Notes: generated from the letters alone by a model not told the origin. Shown: positions 13,405 to 26,350, counted from the first letter of the stretch. The stretch is 64,000 nucleotides of DNA from Prunus persica (GCF_000346465.2 NC_034014.1:28126076-28190075); one strand, 5' to 3'. Made by a program: numbers and translations.

Positions 13405-14341
13405 CGCGCTGTACCTGATCACGGAAGTTGATGTCCTCCTCTCCTACCGCCCGATTGAACTTTTCTTTTCCGTTTTGTTCCCTTTCTTTCAATTGGGAAT
13501 TGAGTTAATTCCCCAAATTAAATGTGAAAGTGGTAGGTTGGTTTAGGTTAATCCAGTTTGGCTTGTTGTGACAGTCTAGTTGGGACCTTTTTAATAATAA
13601 AATGATTTTAAAATATGATTGCTTTTGATGTTGATATATATTCCCCTCCTTTTGTTTACATTAAAAAAATGGAGGATACAGCCAGCATTTTGCTTTGGAG
13701 ATGTTTTACAATTCTTTGTCAACATGCCCTTGACGCCACCTGCTATGCATCAAATAAGGAAAAATAATCAATCCCAAGTTCCTAAAAAGGGCTAAAGGCC
13801 TAACCATCCCAACAAGACTCAACCGGGCTAGGGTTGTAAAGAGTTTTGTGTGAGGAGGTCCAATCACGTCATCTGTGCGATCCGGCGTCACGATGGTTTC
13901 CTTCTGTGTTTTTTGACAGTGTGCCCCACCACCCAATATTCATAAGGTCTAAAATCCCACAAGCCATGCAATCAGTGGAGATATTTGTTTGGCACACAAG
14001 TGTGGTTTGTGGTGTGAGCTTGCCTTGGGTGTATGAAAAATCATAGAAATGGAATCTAGTGTGTGTGGATCCAAATTCCCAAACTCTGCTACTTGTGTTT
14101 TGGTGTGTTTGGATTCAAGATTGTATTTGGACCCCACATTTGTTCCCCTCTTTCATTTCCACCAACCTGAAAATGCTTTGTTCTAACTCTCTACGCTTTA
14201 CATATTTGTTTTTTTAGTATGCCACTTTTGGGAGAAGTACCACCTAGGTGCTTCTACGTATAATTATTTTGAGTGATTTGAAGTAATTATGGGTGAGAAA
14301 CACTTCTTATATGCTTTTTTATAAAATTACTTAAAACTATT
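13405..14341. other. Intergenic, no gene seen
   Basis: 3' flank of the J-protein gene followed by non-coding DNA. Small open frames at 13706-14137 on both strands lack recognisable domains. A stretch near 14230-14330 rich in 'agcacttct'-like words resembles the decayed MITE near 1.3-1.5 kb. Confidence 0.4.
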
Positions 14342-14875
14342 TAGGTCCCGTTTGGTTCATGAGAAAGGAGATTTGGAAATGATAATTCAATTGCTTTCCA
14401 TTTGATAAGTTCAGATATAGAAAATCGTTGCTTGGGCCATGAGAAAGTAGGGGGGAAAGTGAAATCATCCTCTCAACTTGGGTTTTGTTTTTCCTCCTCA
14501 TGGAAAAATTTGGAAAAATGAGTCAATATTAAATAAATATTTTTCATGACCATTTTGTCCCGATTAACAATTTAGAATTACAATATATCATTAAAGGCAT
14601 TCTTTTTTTATTTGATTTAATATAGGTATAATTGAAAATTTATACAATTTTTGTTTTTCATTCCTACTCAAAACAAACATGGGAAAAGAAATAAAGTGAT
14701 ATCTCCCCGTTACTTTCTCAGCATTATCAAACATAAGACAAAAAATCTTCCATTTCCACTCAAATTCGTTATGTGAATCAAATGAAGCCTTCAAGTGATT
14801 ATATAGAGTAGAGAAGTGATTCTCTATAGAATTGATTATTGACATATCTAAAATCATTTTTAAACGAGCCCCAAG
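14342..14875. mobile_element. Degraded Harbinger/Tourist-like MITE (tentative)
   Basis: The left end reads ttaggtcccgtttggttcat and the right end, on the opposite strand, reads ttggggctcgtttaaaaatg. The tips align at about 10 of 13 positions and resemble the GGGN-CGTTTGG termini of PIF/Harbinger MITEs. Possible target-site trinucleotides (tta and caa) do not match perfectly, so the element is old or the ends are misjudged. There is no coding capacity. Confidence 0.4.
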
Positions 14876-14911
14876 TCTTATGGGAGGCTTTGGTCCAAAA
14901 TTGCACAAGAA

Positions 14912-15328
14912 GTTTTTTTTTTTTTTTGGTAACATGGGGGGCTAAAAGCCCAGCACAGCAACACCTAAGCAGCAAAAAAACGATGCTCGGACACACCCAT
15001 GGCATCAGCATACAAAATATCCTTCAGGAAGTCAGGAGCCGTCTCAAAGAGATGAATCCCAGGACCAAAATCGATGCTTCTAGCAGACAAAGCATCAGCA
15101 GCAACATTCTGCTCACGGTAGATATGATTAATAGAGCAACGCCAATCCTTGTTGATCATTAGCTTGCAACAACATATGATGCTTAAAAGTGGATGAGTTG
15201 GAATGGTTGGGCTATTAAGTCCTTGATCCACTCCCCAGTAGTATCTCTTAGGAGCCCACCAGCACCAATTGAACCAGAAGAAGGGCTTCTACTCCCATCA
15301 GTATTAATATTAATCTTGCAGGTTCCAG
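14912..15328 (-). mobile_element. 5'-truncated LINE (L1-type) with RNase H remnant
   Basis: On the minus strand two frames encode pieces of a plant LINE RNase H domain (RVT_3): INTDGSRSP...GAGGLLRDTTGEWI at about 15220-15310, and INHIYREQNVAADALSARS at about 15070-15125. A deletion and frameshift separate them. The element ends in an A-tract (plus-strand T-run 14912-14927). It is flanked by ttgcacaagaagttttt (14901-14917) and ttgcacaaaaagttttt (15329-15345), a 17-bp target duplication with one mismatch. This is a dead fragment made by target-primed reverse transcription. Confidence 0.8.
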
Positions 15329-15345
15329 TTGCACAAAAAGTTTTT

Positions 15346-16405
15346 ATTGGGCCAATAGTTTGGCAAATGAATGATACATACAAGTATTGTTGGGCTGGTA
15401 GGCCGAATAAACTTGTGTCTTTAAAAGCCCATGGGCCGAATATAAATGGAGCGGAGAAGGGTCAGTTTGCCCTTCGCATTCCTTTCCCAGCAACAATTTC
15501 CTATCATCATCTTTGTTTCATTGCCCATAGGTAGATCATTTCCCAACAACCGGGGAATCGGATTCTACCTTGTATATGGTATAATGTATGCAAGTAAAAT
15601 TCAAGCTAAAATACTTAAAATCTTATGATACATAATAAAAGTTTAAAATGAAATGGGGAGGTGAAGGTCCCCTAAACCTATTTGGCGGACTATATTTCTC
15701 ATTTCTTGAATTCGCACTTGATATTTTTATCTTTACTTGGGGAGGCATCACATCTAAATATATGCATACACCTAAGTCCAACTCATATTGTTTTTTTTTG
15801 TTTTCTAGAATTACCATTTCTTCTTGAACAATTAGTTTTTTACTATATAATTTGGATTACTTGCCGCTATTACCGATATGTAGTATTTGCTTACATTTTT
15901 ACCCACACAAATGTTATAAATTTATTAGTATTTACTCTCAAAGCTATCTCTGCACACAAATTTGAGATAAATTTTTGTCATCACATTATAAGATGTGTAG
16001 TCATTAACCAAATAATTACAAAAACTAAAATCAATTTATTGACGATGTTTTTGCACAAGTTCAAATAGTCAGTCGACTTGAATCAATGTCCGATTAATTC
16101 ATATAATTGACCGACGTATAACATTCGAATTCTTTTAAGGTTTGGTCGAGAAAGAGAGAGGAACTCAATAAACCAGACTATTATTTGACCAACAAAAAAA
16201 ACCAAACCATTGTGATCGTTTGGGGCCGCATTTCAGGTTCACAAACAAAGGGCTAAAAACATTTATCATCTATCTATCATCGGACAGTCGAACCAAGAAA
16301 ATGACACTTTTTCCCTCATCTTCAAATTCAAACCAAGTGGCAATCTCCGTAATAACCTGCCGATCCGAGCCTGAAAGTCCACTACCATCCACTCCCTGCC
16401 AGCGC
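15346..16405. other. Intergenic, importin alpha upstream region
   Basis: AT-rich non-coding DNA. A 128-codon open frame at 15682-16068 is dominated by hydrophobic and AT-rich codons with no recognised domain, and I do not support it as a gene. Confidence 0.4.
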
Positions 16406-16413
16406 TATAAAAT
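16406..16413 (+). promoter_or_regulatory. Candidate TATA box of the importin alpha gene
   Basis: TATAAAAT lies about 190 bases before the start codon and about 85 bases before the (CT)n leader tract, a plausible distance for transcription starting near 16437. Sequence match only. Confidence 0.5.
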
Positions 16414-16488
16414 CGTCTCTATTTCCCATCCCTCTCTCACTTCAAAAATCAAAACACAAACCACTACGAAGTCCCAACTAAACAATCC

Positions 16489-16490
<2 letters not shown>

Positions 16491-16524
<34 letters not shown>
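16491..16524 (+). repeat. (CT)n microsatellite in importin alpha leader
   Basis: About 17 uninterrupted CT units in the presumed 5' UTR, a common plant core-promoter/leader Y-patch feature and a likely polymorphic marker. Confidence 0.85.
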
Positions 16525-16527
<3 letters not shown>

Positions 16528-16604
16528 CTCTAAAACCCTATCGCCCTCCATCTGTCTGCCTCTCTCTTAGGGTTTCAGATTCTTATTTTCATTGAACCGA
16601 TACG

Positions 16605-19600
16605 ATGTCGTTGAGGCCGAACGCGAGGGCGGAGGTCCGCCGTAACAGGTATAAGGTGGCCGTGGACGCGGAGGAGGGTCGTCGGCGGAGGGAGGACAAC
16701 ATGGTGGAGATCAGGAAGAATCGCAGAGAAGAAAGCCTCCAGAAGAAACGTCGCGAGGGCCTTCAACCTCCGCAATTGTCCTCTAATCTTCACTCCTCCG
16801 GCCTAGAGAAGAAGGTAACCTAATGTTTGATTGAGGTTCCGATTGACTGGCCTTAGCGCCTATATCTCCATTTCCCATTCTAGGTGATTGGGGGTTTTGA
16901 TTGAATTGATTAATAGGGTGTTTATTAGGTTTGTTGAATTGGGTTTTACTGATGAAGATAAATATGTGTGTTTTTTTTTTGGGTACTTTATGCATTTGCT
17001 GCTTTAGTTTTGATTGGAATTAGATTGGATTGGTTGATTAGTGGTTATTATCTAACGTTTTCAACTATACTTCATGCCTTTAGCTGAAAAAGATGCTAGG
17101 TTTAGTGGCTTCATAAACATTTTTTGTTGTTGAGTAAATGTCATAATTTAGGTTTGATTCTTTGGAGAGTTAATCAGACTACTGAAGTTGGGGGTATGAG
17201 ATCATTGAGTTCATGATAAGCGCTTAATCGTTTTTATCCTTTGTGCGGCTGCTAAATGCATGCCGATTACTCTAGTGCAATCAATTTAGGACTTTAGTTG
17301 GTGAGTGTTTTATATTTGGTTGACTTTAAGACCACATGCTGACTTGTTGCTGTTTTGGTTAGTCTTGTCTTCTATTATAGTTTCAGATATTGCTTAGGGT
17401 TCAGAATGTTTAGATTTTGAAGTTACTGAACTGTATTGAGGTTATAGTGCCATTTTTGTTGCTGCTCATGAATGATTGGTATTTTCTGGGTAACTCAGTT
17501 ACTATATTTCAATCTGCTAATACACTCCTCAGTGTCTAAGAATAACATGCTTTCATTTTTTTGTTTCTGGATCGATTGGCAGAAATATTCTATATATGAC
17601 TTGTATTAATTATTTTAGTTTCGAGCATTGCTAGGTTCTGCAATTGTCAAAAACCTTATGCAATCTTCAAGACTTGGAAATGAAGGGAAATTGTTGCCTG
17701 TAAATTGAACTAGTTATGCTTTTACTTCTGGTGGTGTTGATGTCTTGTTGGGGATTGTACTAATTATGGTTGAATTTTTTTAATACAGCTAGAGCATCTA
17801 CCATCTATGGTTGCTGGTGTTTGGAGTGATGAGAGCAGTCTGCAGCTTGAGGCAACTACTCAATTTAGGAAGTTGCTTTCAATTGGTGAGTAGAAGATTG
17901 TGGCTGTACATTTGTTTTGTATACATTAGATTGCATTTACCTTATTCATTTCTTTTTCCATGCGCTAGAACGTAGCCCTCCGATTGAGGAAGTCATACAA
18001 TCGGGTGTTGTTCCTCGCTTTGTTGAGTTTCTAATGAGGGAGGATTTTCCACAACTTCAGGTCTGATACTTCCCTGCAATATAGATACCTTCTTATATAT
18101 GCCTGTGAACATTCTTTGCTCACAATTTCTTGCAGTTTGAGGCAGCTTGGGCTCTGACAAACATTGCTTCTGGGACATCTGAGAACACTAAGGTGGTGAT
18201 TGATCATGGAGCTGTTCCAATATTTGTGAAACTGCTTAGTTCTCCAAGTGATGATGTCCGTGAGCAGGTAAACATTGAGAAGATAGATTAAGGGTTTGGT
18301 TCAAGTTATATGGTTTTTTTTGTGTTGCTCGTGTAATTTATTTATTTATGTACTTTGGTTGTTTACTGTCACTTACTCCATCCCTTTTCCTCTTGAACTT
18401 GCAGGCTGTCTGGGCATTGGGAAATGTTGCTGGTGATTCCCCTAGATGCCGTGATCTTGTACTCGGCAATGGGGCTTTGATTCCATTACTTTCACAGCTG
18501 AATGAGCATGCAAAGCTCTCTATGCTGAGAAACGCTACTTGGACACTCTCAAACTTTTGCAGGGGCAAACCACAGCCTCCATTTGACCAGGTTAGGGGTC
18601 TTCTGCTATGTTTGACTTGAAAGATTCTGAAGTTAGGTGTTAAATGGCTTTAATAGTTCCTGTAGTTGTAAGACTTTGGCATCATAGCCCATATTTATAT
18701 ATGCAAAGTCAGTTCAGATGGTGTCAATACATTAATGGCGGTTTTTCTTTTCTTTTCCTTTTCAGGTTAAGCCTGCCCTGCCAGCTCTTGCACGTTTGAT
18801 TCATTCAAATGATGAAGAAGTATTGACCGATGCCTGCTGGGCTCTGTCTTATCTTTCTGATGGTACAAATGACAAAATCCAAGCTGTTATTGAATCTGGA
18901 GTATGCCCCAGGCTTGTTGAGCTTTTACTGTGAGTGTTCATGGTTCCCTGTTGGTCTTTTTAACCCTTAGTACGTGCTATAAATTCTGACCTTCCTATGT
19001 GTCTTTTCAGTCATCCATCTCCTTCAGTACTCATTCCTGCCCTCCGCACAGTTGGAAATATTGTTACTGGAGATGATATGCAAACTCAGGTATTGTTTGC
19101 TCTTTGGCATTTTGGATGTTTTGTTTTCCCTTTTAGGTGTTGTTTTTAGATGATTTATGACCCAACATATTATCCCTTCTCTTTGGTTGATCCAATATAG
19201 CATGGTCCATCTTTGCTTGGCTGACATTGTACCCTTAATTATAGAACTAAAGTAAACACATGCATACAAAGGAAATATAGAAAAATGTAGTTCGGGATAA
19301 TAAATTTAGGTTTTACTGGAATAACAAACAGATTTCCCTTCCTTTTCCATCGGCTCATTTCTTTTGCTGCTTTTGGAATTAATGAGATGTGGTTTCTTCC
19401 TAGGTTATCATCCAACATCAAGCTCTTCCTTGCCTGCTGACCCTTTTGACTAATAATTATAAAAAGAGCATCAAGAAGGAAGCTTGCTGGACTATTTCAA
19501 ATATCACAGCCGGAAACAAGGATCAGATTAAGGTAATGCAGAGATACGCTCTTTCTTTATATGTTGACATTATATGTTGAAACTTAAAACTTGGTTTAGA

Positions 19601-20253
19601 GTTTCTGTAAAGTCTGGCATATGAGGTATTGATGTTACCAATTCATATGGAATTTAACAGGCTGTAATTGATGCTGGTATAATCGGTCCTCTTGTTAGTC
19701 TGCTTCAAGGTGCTGAGTTTGATATAAAGAAAGAGGCTGCTTGGGCAATCTCGAATGCTACATCTGGTGGTTCTCATGAGCAGATAAAGTATGAAGACGA
19801 TATTGTTAATTTTGCTATATAATATGGTGAAACTTCTGGTCGGCTGATTTGATTTAAATTATTTTTTTGGGGTACAGGATCCTAGTAGATCAAGGGTGTA
19901 TCAAGCCATTGTGTGATCTTCTTATCTGCCCCGATCCTAGAATTGTTACGGTTTGCTTAGAAGGCCTGGAGAACATATTGAAGGTTGGAGAAGCTGAGAA
20001 GAACTTGGGCACTACTGGAGGTGTAAATCTCTATGCTCAGGCGATTGATGATGCAGAAGGGTTAGAGAAAATTGAGAATCTACAGAGTCATGACAACACT
20101 GAGATTTATGAGAAAGCAGTAAAGATTCTTGAGACATATTGGGTGGAGGATGAAGATGAAACAATGCCACCAGGCGATGCTTCTCAAACTGGGTTCAACT
20201 TTGGAGGGAATGGCATGCCAACTGTCCCGTCCGGCGGATTCAACTTCAGCTAG
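16605..20253 (+). CDS. IMPA: Importin subunit alpha (karyopherin alpha)
   Basis: Ten exons: 16605-16814, 17789-17885, 17969-18060, 18136-18267, 18405-18590, 18766-18929, 19011-19089, 19404-19532, 19661-19788 and 19878-20253, giving 530 residues. Exon 1 is the importin-beta-binding domain, rich in Arg/Lys clusters (RRNR, GRRRRED, KKRR). The armadillo array follows with the NLS-groove Trp/Asn pairs visible repeat by repeat: [54 protein letters not shown] and WAISNATSG. The C-terminus ends in [10 protein letters not shown]...GGFNFS, as in plant alpha importins. It binds classical NLS cargo in the cytoplasm and carries it through the pore with importin beta. Length and residues are normal. Confidence 0.97.
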
Positions 20254-21615
20254 AGGTTATAAACTGTTTTCAGAAATTATACAATTTCATGTTTGGATGT
20301 GGATGGTGTTATTTACGTTTTGAATATGTATTATTCCATCAATTGCAGAAATCCTCCTCATTACACAGTGAAGTCCTTGAGTATGGCAAGGCAATAATCC
20401 AGTCAAGTCAGGTCAGGTCAGGTCAGGCGTCTTTATATGTTCGGGTCCTGTTTGTAGGGTTTTTTGTTGGGTGGCTGGCTCAGGTGTTTGCTGGTTTAAA
20501 CTGGTTCTGGCTACCATGGGTTGATTATATGATGGACATCTATCTGCAACAAAGATTGAAAGAAAAAAGAAAAAACCGGAGTTAGTTTTTCGAAGAGTAG
20601 TCGGGCTATCCTATGAAGCAAGATGCTAAGAGTTTTTGTTATTTTGTTTTCCATTTGTTTAGTTGTGTCATATAAGTGGGTATTGGTCGGTCACATGTCC
20701 TACAGTTGTTCACAAGTGTTTTGGAACTCCCAAACTTGCATTATAATTTTCCTTCATTCCAACCTAGTGCAAGGATTTCTATTCCTGTCGAGATTGTATG
20801 TTATGTGTTGTTGAGTCGTTTCCCTTTTTGGGCTCCAGATTTGTTGTTGGGTCAAATATATTGCCAAATGGTATACCTTTTTATTGGTTATATATAATTA
20901 AAAGTTGTCTGAATCTTTTGTATGTTAGAGAAGAAGAGTGTTTGCTTATTCACTCTGTCTGTTCAGTAAAATTAGGAAATGCTGTATAGACTTTAGGCCT
21001 AGAAGTGATATGGGGCAGAGCCCAGGCCCATGTTATAGCTCCAGCCAGCAAATGTTATCTTCTTTTTGGTTTCTCTTTTCAAAAAACACAAATGTGGTGG
21101 GCAATCGCTTTCTTGCTATGTCCTTCTCTGTCTGGATTTATAAATTGTCGTATATGAAGATGGAGGAATAAAAACGCATTTGTCTTGTAGTCTCCCACTC
21201 TTTATTTCCTCGTACGTTTTGGATTGGGTGGGAGACTATAAGATATGGGCTCTCCTTATCCTTTGTGGATGTGTGATGATGACACGTGTTTGTGTTGTGG
21301 GCCCTCTTACATTATAGGTGTGAAAGTGGGAAGAAGATGGAATCTTATAATGAGATGAGATTCATAAAATCTATTGCTTGCTTGCACAAATTGATTATGC
21401 AATAAATTGCCCCACAAAACAAATGCTAAAGAGCTTTGCCAGCTTTAGGCCATTCTTCTTCTTCTTCTTATGTTGTTGAAATATGCAGACAGTGTGAATG
21501 GTGACAAACAAGCCTATTGGCAAGAGAAGAGAGGGTAGCTAGCTTAGCTTAGCTTAGCTTAGCTGTGTCGTCTTATTCTTAGAAGGTTGAAAGATACAGT
21601 CTTTCTACGGGAAGG

Positions 21616-21619
<4 letters not shown>
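20254..21619. other. Importin alpha 3' UTR and intergenic DNA
   Basis: Probably 3' UTR at first (aataaaaacgcatt near 21168 could serve polyadenylation of a long UTR). Short runs include ggtca repeats near 20405 and (ttagc)n near 21542. Open frames at 20289-21171 overlap in several frames and look non-coding. Confidence 0.4.

Positions 21620-21674
<55 letters not shown>
21620..21674. repeat. (GA)n microsatellite
   Basis: About 27 perfect AG units in intergenic DNA. Confidence 0.95.
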
Positions 21675-21678
<4 letters not shown>

Positions 21679-23454
21679 TGGATTTGAAAGGCTCACATCT
21701 TTTCATGGAAAAATTTTGTGACTTCAATACTTTGAAACCTCTTTAAGGAGAAACACTTACATAAAATGAAGATAACATTGTTACGTACAGTATGTCACGT
21801 GTAATAATTTTTTCACATGGTAGTTTATAAATGGCATGAGATAGCTAAACAGCGTTATCTTCGTTTATACAAATTTTTCTGCTCGTGAAGATATATGCAA
21901 GTGAACAAACATAAAAATTTAAGCAGATTTAATAAACCTTTTTTCTTTTGGTCGAAGCAAATTTAAGAAACCTAAAACTTTAAATTTTTTGTGACTTTAA
22001 GAAACCTATTTGGTGACTTCGGTTGGAAATTGCATGCTTCACAAATTAACGACAATGAATGGTGGGGGTGACTCTGGCGTTGCGTTGAGATAGTGGCCCT
22101 TTTCGTTGATGGGTTTTTGGCGGCTTTATGTCTTCCCTTTCATGCGAGACAAAAGGAAGGAATTGTCTTTAAAAAAGAGCTTTCTTTTTGTTTTCTTTCT
22201 CCGTCCTGTTATTAGCCGATCAAACAATAGGAGCCTTTGAAATTGTCCCCAATCCAAATGTTTCACAACATTCTCATTCTTGAGACTTGAATTATCTTTC
22301 TTTGTTTTTTTGACCATAACAGTTAATCACTGCATAATTAAGCCATCAATTATCTCTAATTACCAGATAAGATTACATCATGCTTAGGGCATCATCCACT
22401 GTCTAGAAGAACTCGCTGGCTGCATGCTCAAGATTCTCCACGTCCTTCTACTCTAAAAATTTCCTTTCTGTTTTATTTCTCAATTCTCCAACAACGAAGG
22501 CACCAAACCAAACAGTGCATTTGCTGTTTTTTTCTTTTTGGTTTTGTTCAAAAACAACAGAAACTTTCAGAAACTTTCATGTTTTGGGGACCCAAAAGTC
22601 TGCACATACCAAAAGAATGTTAAGAACCACCATTTTCCTTTTCGCAATAAAAAAGAAAACACAGCTTTTTGGTTTTCGAAGCCACAAACAAACCAAAGCA
22701 TGCCCCTCCTACTATTCCCCAAGCATCAGGCTTCACATCCACACACATCAAATCCTGTAGCGAGTATCACTTTTTCCTTAGTCCCCGCGACTGATAAAAC
22801 TAAGACCCACATTGCCACGTGGCTGCCCCTGGAATTTGACGGGTGCATGCAACTCCAGCAAAAAAGTGAAAATTTATGGACATTTTGGTCATTTCACACA
22901 AACCCCTTAGCCTCTTAGCGGCTAGCACTAGGGTTTTTGGTTCATGGCTCATATCCACACTACCTGACCTGACTGAGCACCACTCTTCTCTGTCTCTGTC
23001 GCTCTCTCTCTCTCTCTTCCCCCACCTCTTCTCTCTGCTTTGCATGTCGGTTTTGCTTCGTTATAGTATATTGCATTTTCTCTCTCTGTTTTTGGGTTTT
23101 TATCAAAGTATTTTTTCAAATTTGATCAGTCCCTTACTCTCTCTGCTGCTTTCACATATATGATCTCATTTGGCTTCTCTGAGAAAAACCAATTAACCCA
23201 ATCTATATCACTCTCTCGCTTCCTTTTCGCTTTTGAAATTTTCAGCTACTGTGGTTGGTTTATGGTGGTATGATGAATTGGGGGAGAAGATTTGTGGCTT
23301 TAGATAGTGTTTTGGGGAGAAAGGTAGTGGCTTTTGATAGTATAGTGATTTGAGAGCATTCTATTTTTCCTTCCAGTTGTTGGGTTTTGTTTGAACTTTC
23401 AGTAAAATCTGTTGCCTTTCTTGAATTTGGAAACAGGAACCATTTCCTCAAGCT
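21675..23454. other. Upstream region and long leader of the GATA gene
   Basis: No gene is seen up to the GATA start. A perfect palindromic G-box GCCACGTGGC sits at 22814-22823, about 640 bases before the ATG. A CT-rich stretch at 22986-23035 probably belongs to the transcribed leader. The sequence ggaaacag|gaacc at about 23438 looks like a leader-intron acceptor, but I cannot fix the donor. Confidence 0.45.
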
Positions 23455-24553
23455 ATGAATGGGAACAAGAAGCGCTGCTCCGACTGCATGACCACTGAGA
23501 CACCCTTGTGGAGAGGTGGCCCAGCTGGGCCCAAGGTCTGACCAGACCACCCACCATTTGTTAACATGCTTGTTTGTTTTCTAGACAATTTTCATGCAGC
23601 CTTTTGTTTTGATTTTTGGGAATTTCTCCATCATCTTTTCCTGCATTTGTGCTTTTCAACTGAATGAGCAACACCCAGGTGATTTTTGTTGTATTTAGCA
23701 TTCGCAAAGCTGAGCAATCTGCATTATAATGCATTGATTTTTGAATTCTGTTTGTGATTTTGTTTACTGGGTCCCCCTCTTTCATTACTGTTTAATTTTC
23801 CTATAAAATGAGGCTTACTTTGTGTTGGATTTGATCTTTTGGGCCCCATGTCTCGGTTCTTTCTCTGTATGATTTCTGATGCTCTGGTTTTCCTGTGTGC
23901 TGCGCTTATTTGATGATTGCACCCTTTATTTCTCAAACCTTCAGTCGATTTTGGGAATTCTTTATTTTTGTCTCCCTTTCCTAAAAGGCGAAACACATTT
24001 GTTCATAGTCTTCTTTATCTGCGGCTTTGATTTGTTTAATAAATGGCGTTTCTCTCCTTTCGGTATTGTTCTTTGTTCATATATTTTTGTTCTCTATCTG
24101 CCTTTGCCGAAGTTGTTTCATCGATCAATTTCTTTTGCTGTTTTGGTTTTTCAGTCACTGTGCAATGCATGTGGGATCAGACACAGGAAGAGAGGAATTC
24201 CTACTGTGAGCTTGATGAGCAAAGCGCCAAAGAGGAGGAAAGAGAAAATATGTGGCGGTAGTAGCAGTACTATCACAACCACATATAATATTGCTGCTTC
24301 TGCCACATACAATAATGCTTCTGCCACAACAGCCAAAAGCACTTTTGGTAGTGGTGGTGGTGGCATAAATTTGAATGAGCCTCCTGAGGTGAGGTTTGTG
24401 GGTTTTGGTGAGGAGGTGTTTTTGCAAGACTCGCAGGCAGAGGGGGAGGGGGAGGGGGAGGGGGAGAAACAGAGCCAGTGGAGGGAGTGGGGAGAGGTGG
24501 AACAAGCAGCTGTGTGTTTGCTGGCTATGTCATGTGACTCTGTTTTTGCATGA
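23455..24553 (+). CDS. B-class GATA zinc-finger transcription factor
   Basis: Two exons, 23455-23535 and 24155-24553, giving 159 residues. The single zinc finger starts at residue 8: CSDC, 18 residues (MTTETPLWRGGPAGPKSL), CNAC. This CX2CX18CX2C spacing is the plant class IV/B type, and the intron falls between the two Cys pairs at the usual place. A basic tail (RHRKRGIP, KAPKRRKEK) extends DNA contact and nuclear import. The C-terminus (QAAVCLLAMSC) resembles the LLM motif of GATA15/16/17-type factors, with an inserted residue between LL and M. A Glu-Gly run comes from a gaggg(gga) repeat near 24450, and the middle is Ser/Thr/Ala-rich. Relatives act in chlorophyll, cytokinin and growth control. 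The start is the only ATG close before the finger. Confidence 0.93.
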
Positions 24554-26120
24554 AGGGGACAACATGTGAAGGAGTATATACTAGTAACTTAAAACCCCAA
24601 TAAACCAATATACTTGTGATGATGCTCTTTGTAGCTACTTTTACTAATTATAACTTAGGAAGATTGTACCCTTGCTTATGCTATTTGGGGGTCTTCCTTG
24701 TTTTGTTGTTGTTGCTTTTTTAGTGATAGTTTGGGGGAGTGAGAATGAAATGAAGGGAAGGTCAAAGATGTTGAGGGTGATGGTTTTGAGGCAATGACAT
24801 TCCGGTATTTTGGTACTATCTTAATTATATTGTACATATTAATGGAAGTATGAGTAATCTTGTATCTTTTATGTTTGGTCTGACCAAAATACAATGTTTG
24901 AGGGATTTTGGACCATGTGTTTTTCTTTGCAATTTGCGTTAAATTACTTCAAAAAGTTGCCTATAAATATTGATTTATATCAGTCCTGTATAATTAGGAA
25001 GGTGCTTGTAATATTTGTAATTAACTTTGTGAAAATAGTGACATTTTGGGCGAGAAATAGAGCCCTGATAAGACAGGAGACAATGAAGGGTTCAACACAA
25101 CATTTTAATAATAACTCTGTACTAGATCAAACAACTATTAACGACCTCTCACAATAATCCTTCACAATAATCCCTCATTCTAGCCTCCATGTCAATAAGA
25201 GACTGAAAATGGTGACATGTTGGGCAAAACAAAAGGGTTTTCCAAATACCTACGGTTTTAGGGCTGCCTGTAAATAGAAGCCAACAAACCAGGCAGGCCC
25301 CTACGGACCCAATATTTAAGTCTGAGAGTTGATATATGGGCAGGTACCTTTTCTCTGTCCGAAGATTGCAGAGCCCCATTCTAGCTCAAGTCAATTCAAT
25401 TACTCAGCTTTTCGACAGACTGGCCCTTAATCTGAGCAGAAAATCAAGCAAAGAAAGAGAGAAAATAACTGTGGTTCTTCAAACTTCACGCCAATCGGCA
25501 TAGGTTACTTGTACCAGATTAGGTTCATATTGCTTGCTGTACAATCTCAAGCAAGAGTAATACCACATGATGCTCCCTTGCGTATTAAAATGCCACTATT
25601 GACTTGAACCCTGAAGGATGGTATATTTGGACAGGAGAAGGATTTGCATCTTTAATCAAATGTGTTGAATTGACTTTCAAATGACCAACTCAAGTCTAAT
25701 AATTTGAGTTTAAAATCCTTAAATTAATATTCACCCCACCCATCTCTGTCTTCGTTCCTCTAAAAAATCTAAACAAATAAAGTCATTACTGGAGTTAAAC
25801 TGTTAAAGTCACTCGCAACCCTTTTTTATTTAAAAAAAAAACCCAAGTTCGTATTTTTAGATAATTTTGTAAAATATATAATACAAATTTGTGGGGAAAA
25901 AGTTTGGTGCAGTGAGCAGTTTGAAGGAAGGCAGGCAGGCTCACAGCCCTCTCAAAGAAAAAGACATTGGAGCCAAAATCGGATCGAACACGCGATCCAC
26001 AAGTAGAGCCATTGGTACTCGCAATTTCTACCACGTTACTATGAGCTTCTTCTGCCCTTCAAAACTTCTTTTATAGAACTCCACACGACTCATTTCCATT
26101 TCTTTCTAACCATCTCTACC
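24554..26120. other. Intergenic
   Basis: GATA 3' flank followed by non-coding DNA. The minus open frame 25149-25379 (76 codons) contains splice-like AG|GT signals but no domain I recognise. A B-box-like word (gttcgatcc on the minus strand near 25985) sits in a short hairpin, with no full tRNA cloverleaf. Confidence 0.4.
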
Positions 26121-26128
26121 TATAAATA
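26121..26128 (+). promoter_or_regulatory. Candidate TATA box of the DPD1-like gene
   Basis: TATAAATA in a pyrimidine-rich context, followed about 45 bases later by a possible leader donor (ccag|gcaagt at 26173). The distance to the coding start implies a leader intron of about 1.07 kb ending at cag|ATG (27247/27248). Sequence match only. Confidence 0.45.
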
Positions 26129-26350
26129 CTTCATCTTTGACGTTTCTGCTAATCAATTCAAATAATTTCCAGGCAAGTCTCTCTCTATCTCTCTACCTCA
26201 TTGCTTTGGTTTAGAGTTGTTATGAAAGATTGCAAATTTCAGTGAAACTTATTGTTTTCTAAATTTCGTATGCAATTTACATTGGAATCAAGGAGCTTCC
26301 ATTATTCCCTAACATGGATTCCTTCGTTTTGTTGTAAATATGATTACTTC

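Noticed and set aside
15682..16068. 128-codon hydrophobic open frame upstream of importin alpha
   Set aside because: Composition reflects AT-rich DNA, not a membrane protein family; no conserved motif.
25149..25379. 76-codon minus open frame with splice-like words
   Set aside because: Could be a first exon of an unknown gene, but no continuation or domain was found.
25930..26035. tRNA-like B-box gttcgatcc on the minus strand
   Set aside because: No consistent acceptor, D and anticodon stems; only the hairpin ggatcg/cgatcc is present.
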